Origin: CAZART01 sp964487555
GTDB lineage: Bacteria > Bacteroidota > Rhodothermia > Rhodothermales > VXPQ01
DNA length: 63,427 nucleotides
NCBI GenBank assembly: GCA_964487555.1
Contig: CAZART010000013.1
Coordinates: 1 to 63,427 of the forward strand
Direction of reading: 5' to 3'
The position numbers and the translations under genes were made by a program. The notes under the pieces were generated by a model. That model ran no database searches. It saw only the letters and a program-made list of their open reading frames with translations, and was not told where the DNA came from. Position 1 is the first letter of the stretch, and every line of letters begins with the position of its first letter. Shown here in pieces: positions 60,011 to 63,427 of this stretch.

Positions 60011-60448
60011 ATGAAATCTGTGCTTACGCTCTTCACCCTGTTCATCCTCGCCTTCGTGTCCGTCGTGCCGGTCGCGCAGGCTCAATCGTTCGAATCAACC
60101 TCATACGACAGTGACGCGTTCTGGCAGCTCGCCACGACGCAGGTGGTGCTCTCACTCGACTCCGAACACAGCCACGTTCGCAGTCAGACGCTCAAAAACG
60201 CCATCGTATTCTCGACGCTCTACCGGGACAGGATTGATCTCGGTGCCGCCGTCAACGCCATCGCCAAAGTAGCCAGGAACGACGATAGCGGCGAGAACCG
60301 CCGGCTCGCCATGGCGGCGCTCCAGGCGATCGGATCGTTTCGGGCCAAACAGCACCTCGCCGAGCTCAACGGAATTCCGGACGATGAATACCGCATGCTC
60401 GTGGCGACCGTGATCCACGAGTACCACACCAAGCCGAACGCCCTCTGA
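60011..60448 (+). CDS. small exported protein with HEAT-like helices
   Basis: A 145-residue protein with a signal peptide (VLTLFTLFILAFVSVVPVAQ, then AQ) and a mature part of helices. RRLAMAALQAIGSFRAKQHL is like a HEAT-repeat pair, and SQTLKNAIVFSTLYRDR like another. Its Shine-Dalgarno (AGGAGG at 59999-60004) is strong. I recognise no family; a periplasmic adaptor is plausible but not shown. The 233 bases upstream hold no gene. Confidence 0.75.
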   Translation: MKSVLTLFTLFILAFVSVVPVAQAQSFESTSYDSDAFWQLATTQVVLSLDSEHSHVRSQTLKNAIVFSTLYRDRIDLGAAVNAIAKVARNDDSGENRRLAMAALQAIGSFRAKQHLAELNGIPDDEYRMLVATVIHEYHTKPNAL

Positions 60449-60476
60449 CAGGCGGAAGCAATCGATTCTCCGTCAT

Positions 60477-60750
60477 GAGCGGGGGACGGATCCCCCGCAC
60501 CCCGGAAGAGGAGGGACGGATCGACCTGACNNNNNNNNNNNNNNNNNNNNNNNNNNNNNNNNNNNNNNNNNNNNNNNNNNNNNNNNNNNNNNNNNNNNNN
60601 NNNNNNNNNNNNNNNNNNNNNNNNNNNNNNAGGGACGGATCGACCTGACTCCGGAAAGGGAGGGACGGAGCGGCCTCACTCCGTATGGGAAGGGACGGAT
60701 CCGCCCGACTCCTGATCGGAAGGGACGGATCTGCCCGACTCCAGATACAG
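60477..60750 (-). repeat. 30-bp array that encodes the symporter C-terminus and runs past its stop, with N gap
   Basis: Units of 30 bp (AGGGACGGATCGACCTGACT on plus) lie at 60631-60660, 60661-60690, 60691-60720 and 60721-60750, with a further copy before the Ns (60531-60630). Nineteen bases flank the gap identically. On the minus strand the last two units code for ESGRSVPSDQ and ESGGSVPSHT. Confidence 0.87.
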
Positions 60751-62196
60751 ACGTATCGTGCTCTCCGGGGGTGGTGGAGTCGCGAGGCTCACCCCGATCA
60801 GCAGTGCGATGTTGACGATCAGTCCGTAGACGCCCTCGTGCATAGGAAAGGGGCGGACGTAGGGAGCGAGGAGGAACAGCGTATTCACCGCAAGGCCGCC
60901 GACGAGTCCGGCCAGGGCGCCGGCTCGCGTGGCGCGCGGCCAGTAAAAGGCGGCGAACACCAGCGGAAAGATCTGTGCGACGCCTCCGTACGCTCCCAGA
61001 AGGAGAGCGACGATCGAAACGTCGGATACCACGGCAAAGTAGTAGGCCGCGATGCTGAGGACCACGACCAGTATACGGATCCACCGTCGCTGGACCTCAT
61101 CCGCAAGGTCGATCATGCGGCTCACGCCGTCTCGGATCCCGATCGAGGCGGCCGCGTGAAGGATCGTGTCCCCCGAAGACATCGACGCCGCGAGAACGCC
61201 GGCGCAGACGAGTCCGATGAGGATGGGGGAGAGGTCCACCTGCGTCAGGAGGAAGGGCACGATCGTGTCGGCGGGCGCGACGCCGGGAAACGCGATGACG
61301 CCCGCGAATCCGATCAGTAGGATCGGCACCAGGAACAACTGAAAGGAAGGGAAGAGGACCGCCGTCAGCCGAACCGTCTTCGGACTGTTGGCCGCGTAGC
61401 TCTTCATAAAGAGGTGCGGCCACATCGTGAAGCCGACGGCCGAAACGATGACGGCCGAGCTGTACGCCCACCAGTTCCACGGGCCGCCGCCGGCATCCAG
61501 ACCGGGCGCTTCGAGCATCGACCTCCTCTCCGATGCCGCGATCGCCTCGAACATGTCGCCCACGCCGCCGTAGAGCTTGTAGGGCAGGTAGATGCCCAGA
61601 AACCAGGCGATCGCCATCATGAAGATCCCCTGCATCATGTTCGTCCACCCCACCCCGAGCACGCCGCTGGTGAAGACGTAGACCAGCACGACGCCGTAGG
61701 TCACGAGCGCCCCGGCCCACATCGGGATCCGCCCCTCCGATACGGTCTCCAGAATGTACCCGGCGCCCTTCATCTGCAGCGTGAGATACGGCACGAAGGC
61801 CGCCACGCTCACGACGGCCAGCAGTACTGATAAGGCGCGGCTGTCAAACCGGTGCGCCAGAAGTTCGGCCTGCGTCACGAATCCGAGCCGCTTCCCCAAC
61901 CGCCACGTCCGGGGGCCGAAGAAGTACAGAGGGACCATCCCGACCGCTCCGTAGGCGAGGATGTAAAAGGCGGCCGCGCCGCGCGAGTAGGCCCATCCGG
62001 GCCCTCCGAGAAAGGCAAATGACGAAAAAACCGACGCGCCGACGACGAAATACAGGACGACGACGCTCATCGTCCGATCGGCCGCGACGTAGCCTGCTAC
62101 GCTCTTCGTGATGCGCCGGCCCGGAGAGATGCCGACGATGAGCGAGATCAGCAGATACGCGCCACAGGTCACCAGGATAACGATCCAGGTCTCCAA
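60676..62196 (-). CDS. sodium:solute symporter (SSF family)
   Basis: A 506-residue inner-membrane transporter of the sodium:solute symporter family with about 13 helices. Typical pieces are SVFSSFAFLGGPGWAYSRG, FGPRTWRLGKRLGFVTQAEL and GVLAASMSSGDTILHAAASI (sodium-site region). The substrate cannot be told; short organic acids or amino acids are usual. The C-terminal 20 residues come from the 30-bp repeat and are not family sequence. A small membrane gene lies just upstream on the same strand. Confidence 0.92.
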   Translation of the reverse strand: METWIVILVTCGAYLLISLIVGISPGRRITKSVAGYVAADRTMSVVVLYFVVGASVFSSFAFLGGPGWAYSRGAAAFYILAYGAVGMVPLYFFGPRTWRLGKRLGFVTQAELLAHRFDSRALSVLLAVVSVAAFVPYLTLQMKGAGYILETVSEGRIPMWAGALVTYGVVLVYVFTSGVLGVGWTNMMQGIFMMAIAWFLGIYLPYKLYGGVGDMFEAIAASERRSMLEAPGLDAGGGPWNWWAYSSAVIVSAVGFTMWPHLFMKSYAANSPKTVRLTAVLFPSFQLFLVPILLIGFAGVIAFPGVAPADTIVPFLLTQVDLSPILIGLVCAGVLAASMSSGDTILHAAASIGIRDGVSRMIDLADEVQRRWIRILVVVLSIAAYYFAVVSDVSIVALLLGAYGGVAQIFPLVFAAFYWPRATRAGALAGLVGGLAVNTLFLLAPYVRPFPMHEGVYGLIVNIALLIGVSLATPPPPESTIRLYLESGRSVPSDQESGGSVPSHTE

Positions 62197-62221
62197 GCGC
62201 TTAACGTCGTTTTATCAAGAT

Positions 62222-62467
62222 CTAAGAAGCCTCTGTGACGTAGAGCCACAGAATCGTCCCGAAAACTACGAAAAGCCAGAAAACTACCCACGCCATGGAC
62301 AGCGGCAGTCCGAGAATGAGGGGATAGACGCCGCCGAACAGATCGTATACGGGCCAGACGAGGGCGGCCGTTGCGACCAAAAGGAGACCGACCACCACGA
62401 TCCGCCGCCGCCGCGCGGCAGGAGGGGTGTCGTGGGCGAAGAGGACGAGTCCGTTCGTCAATGACAT
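62222..62467 (-). CDS. small membrane protein next to the symporter (DUF3311-like)
   Basis: An 82-residue protein with two hydrophobic helices (VVVGLLLVATAALVWPVYDL and PLILGLPLSMAWVVFWLFVV). Small proteins of this size and topology (DUF3311 type) commonly sit directly upstream of SSF symporters and may assist them. It ends 25 bases before the symporter ATG. The frame extends to 62521, but MSLTNGLV at 62467 is preferred. Confidence 0.65.
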   Translation of the reverse strand: MSLTNGLVLFAHDTPPAARRRRIVVVGLLLVATAALVWPVYDLFGGVYPLILGLPLSMAWVVFWLFVVFGTILWLYVTEAS

Positions 62468-62493
62468 CAGGCGAAATGGACGGTGCAGGGAGA

Positions 62494-62760
62494 CTAAGAG
62501 GATTTGCGGACCGGGCTCCACGTCCTGCGCGGTACGCGATCGCGTCGCGATTTCATCGCTCGACGATCGTCGGCGCGCAGGGAATCGTCGATCCTCCGGC
62601 TGCGCGGTGACGGCGGAAGTACCGGTAAGGGTGGTTCCGGATCCGGCGGCGGGGGCTGATCGTCTGGTCCCTCGTCGTCATTATCCTTGATCTTCCTCAG
62701 CGCGTAAAGTCCCACGATAAAAGGCAGGGCCCCCATCAGCAGGACGATCGTCTCGAACAT
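62494..62760 (-). CDS. small single-helix membrane protein, proline-rich
   Basis: An 88-residue frame with one N-terminal helix (FETIVLLMGALPFIVGLYAL) followed by an acidic, Pro-rich stretch (DDQPPPPDPEPPLPVLPPSP) and a basic tail. It lies 26 bases upstream of the DUF3311-like gene on the same strand. No family recognised; low-complexity tails make the real extent uncertain. Confidence 0.5.
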   Translation of the reverse strand: MFETIVLLMGALPFIVGLYALRKIKDNDDEGPDDQPPPPDPEPPLPVLPPSPRSRRIDDSLRADDRRAMKSRRDRVPRRTWSPVRKSS

Positions 62761-62857
62761 TATCTTGCGGGAATGAATCCCCGTTGCCCTCTTTCGTTAT
62801 CGACACCTGATACTGTTAATGGCGAGGAGCCACTCAGGATTCTGGTGTGTTGTCGCT

Positions 62858-62899
62858 TTCTCTTAACGATTGTTCAACTTCTCTTAACGATTGTTCCAC
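62858..62899 (+). repeat. 21-bp duplication just upstream of the CYTH gene
   Basis: TTCTCTTAACGATTGTTC occurs at 62858-62875 and 62879-62896, a 21-base period with two copies. It lies within 10 bases of the likely start of the next gene and carries TAA in both copies. Confidence 0.8.
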
Positions 62900-62905
62900 G
62901 ACGCT

Positions 62906-63427
62906 TTGCCCTTCATCAACATCGAGATCAAAGCGATTTGCCGCGATCCGGCGGTTGTTCGCGAGCGGCTCACCAAACGATCCGCCCGGTTCGTCGGAAC
63001 CGATCATCAGACGGACACCTATTTCGCCGCCAAATCCGGCCGTCTAAAGCTGCGGGAAGGCACCATTGAAAATGCGCTGATTTTCTACCATCGCGGCGAC
63101 GATCGCGGGCCCAAGACGTCCAACGTCACGCTCTTTCATCCCGAGCCGGGATCCCCTCTGAAGGAGATGCTGATCCAGGCGATGGGCATCGACGTCGTCG
63201 TTCAAAAAACACGCGAGATCTACTTCATCGACAACGTGAAATTCCACCTGGACGTCGTCGAGGGGCTGGGCACCTTCGTCGAGATCGAGGCGATCGACCA
63301 TGACGGTTCGATCGGTGTCGACAAGCTGCATCGTCAGTGCAAGGAGTACGCCGATCTCTTCGCGATCCGAGAAGAGGATCTGCTAGGCACGTCGTACTCC
63401 GACATGCTGCGACGCGTCTTGAGAGGC
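62906..63427 (+). CDS. CYTH-domain protein / class IV adenylate cyclase-like (3' end missing)
   Basis: The frame is open from 62888 to the window end and gives about 174 residues of a CYTH protein. The opening NIEIKAICRD is the family's Glu-x-Lys signature; LKLREGTIENALIFYHR, VVVQKTREIYFIDNVKFHLD and VEGLGTFVEIEAID follow in the order of class IV cyclase/CyaB-like proteins. It could make cAMP or hydrolyse triphosphates; sequence alone does not decide. No ATG is available, so TTG 62906 (or TTG 62891) is the likely start. It is probably nearly complete, lacking only a short C-terminus. Confidence 0.82.
   Translation, partial: MPFINIEIKAICRDPAVVRERLTKRSARFVGTDHQTDTYFAAKSGRLKLREGTIENALIFYHRGDDRGPKTSNVTLFHPEPGSPLKEMLIQAMGIDVVVQKTREIYFIDNVKFHLDVVEGLGTFVEIEAIDHDGSIGVDKLHRQCKEYADLFAIREEDLLGTSYSDMLRRVLRG

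Overview
The window is about 60% GC and carries no rRNA, tRNA, transposase, phage or CRISPR signal. The best taxonomic clue is the order nuoJ-nuoK-nuoL-nuoM-(NhaD-type Na+/H+ antiporter)-(pterin carbinolamine dehydratase)-nuoN. An nhaD and a pcd homologue among the complex I genes is the arrangement known from Rhodothermus marinus. With a PorV-like outer-membrane protein, an AraC-fused sensor regulator and few Shine-Dalgarno sites, this points to an aerobic member of the Rhodothermota (Rhodothermales). It is probably a draft or metagenome assembly: there are eight N runs of exactly 100 bases (19634-19733, 39349-39448, 44157-44256, 46446-46545, 48992-49091, 50812-50911, 53816-53915, 60531-60630). 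Seven sit inside short tandem repeats; the one at 19634 sits in a 55-bp terminal overlap.

Layout. 1-3.1 kb: secreted serine hydrolase and Ppx/GppA-HD phosphatase. 3.4-12.3 kb: the membrane half of complex I with the embedded antiporter and PCD, then a PH/SHOCT-like protein. 12.5-21.3 kb: superoxide dismutase, CheY-like regulator, nicotinamidase, a two-gene beta-oxidation operon (fadI-fadJ, minus strand), QueE, a YjbQ-family protein and a PAS histidine kinase. 21.3-37.5 kb: seven alpha-glucan/trehalose genes (glgE, treS-maltokinase fusion and glgB in one minus-strand block; glgX alone on plus; malQ, treZ and treY in a second minus block). 37.7-42.6 kb: two bacterial-PH membrane proteins and an AraC regulator with a degenerate kinase module. 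43.4-46 kb: ergothioneine genes egtB-egtD. 46.7-63.4 kb: an unknown protein, inorganic pyrophosphatase, a lipoprotein and outer-membrane protein pair, M14 and M28 peptidases, a DUF255 protein, a thiolase, an Na+/solute symporter with small membrane partners, and a 3'-truncated CYTH/class IV cyclase gene.

How the genes work together. The glucan genes form a closed cycle: TreY and TreZ release trehalose from alpha-glucan, TreS isomerises it to maltose, the fused maltokinase makes maltose-1-phosphate, GlgE returns it to glucan, GlgB branches and GlgX debranches, and MalQ recycles short oligosaccharides. The complex I block couples NADH oxidation to ion pumping and carries its own antiporter. FadI/FadJ and the second thiolase indicate fatty-acid oxidation. 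Superoxide dismutase and ergothioneine indicate oxidative-stress defence.

The most unusual signal is structural. Almost every wide intergenic space holds a short tandem array, each with its own unit (7, 14, 17, 18, 21, 22, 23, 27, 30, 41, 48 or 54 bp). In at least nine cases one unit contains the stop or start codon of the adjacent gene, as if the array grew out of the gene end. The M14 peptidase gene has such an array at both ends: 23-bp units in phase with its ATG, and 17-bp units beginning on its last codons. Similar repeats lie inside coding sequences (EgtB linker, PH protein N-terminus, antiporter N-terminus, symporter C-terminus). A second unexplained signal is a cluster of GTAAYACC octamers in two separate intergenic regions.
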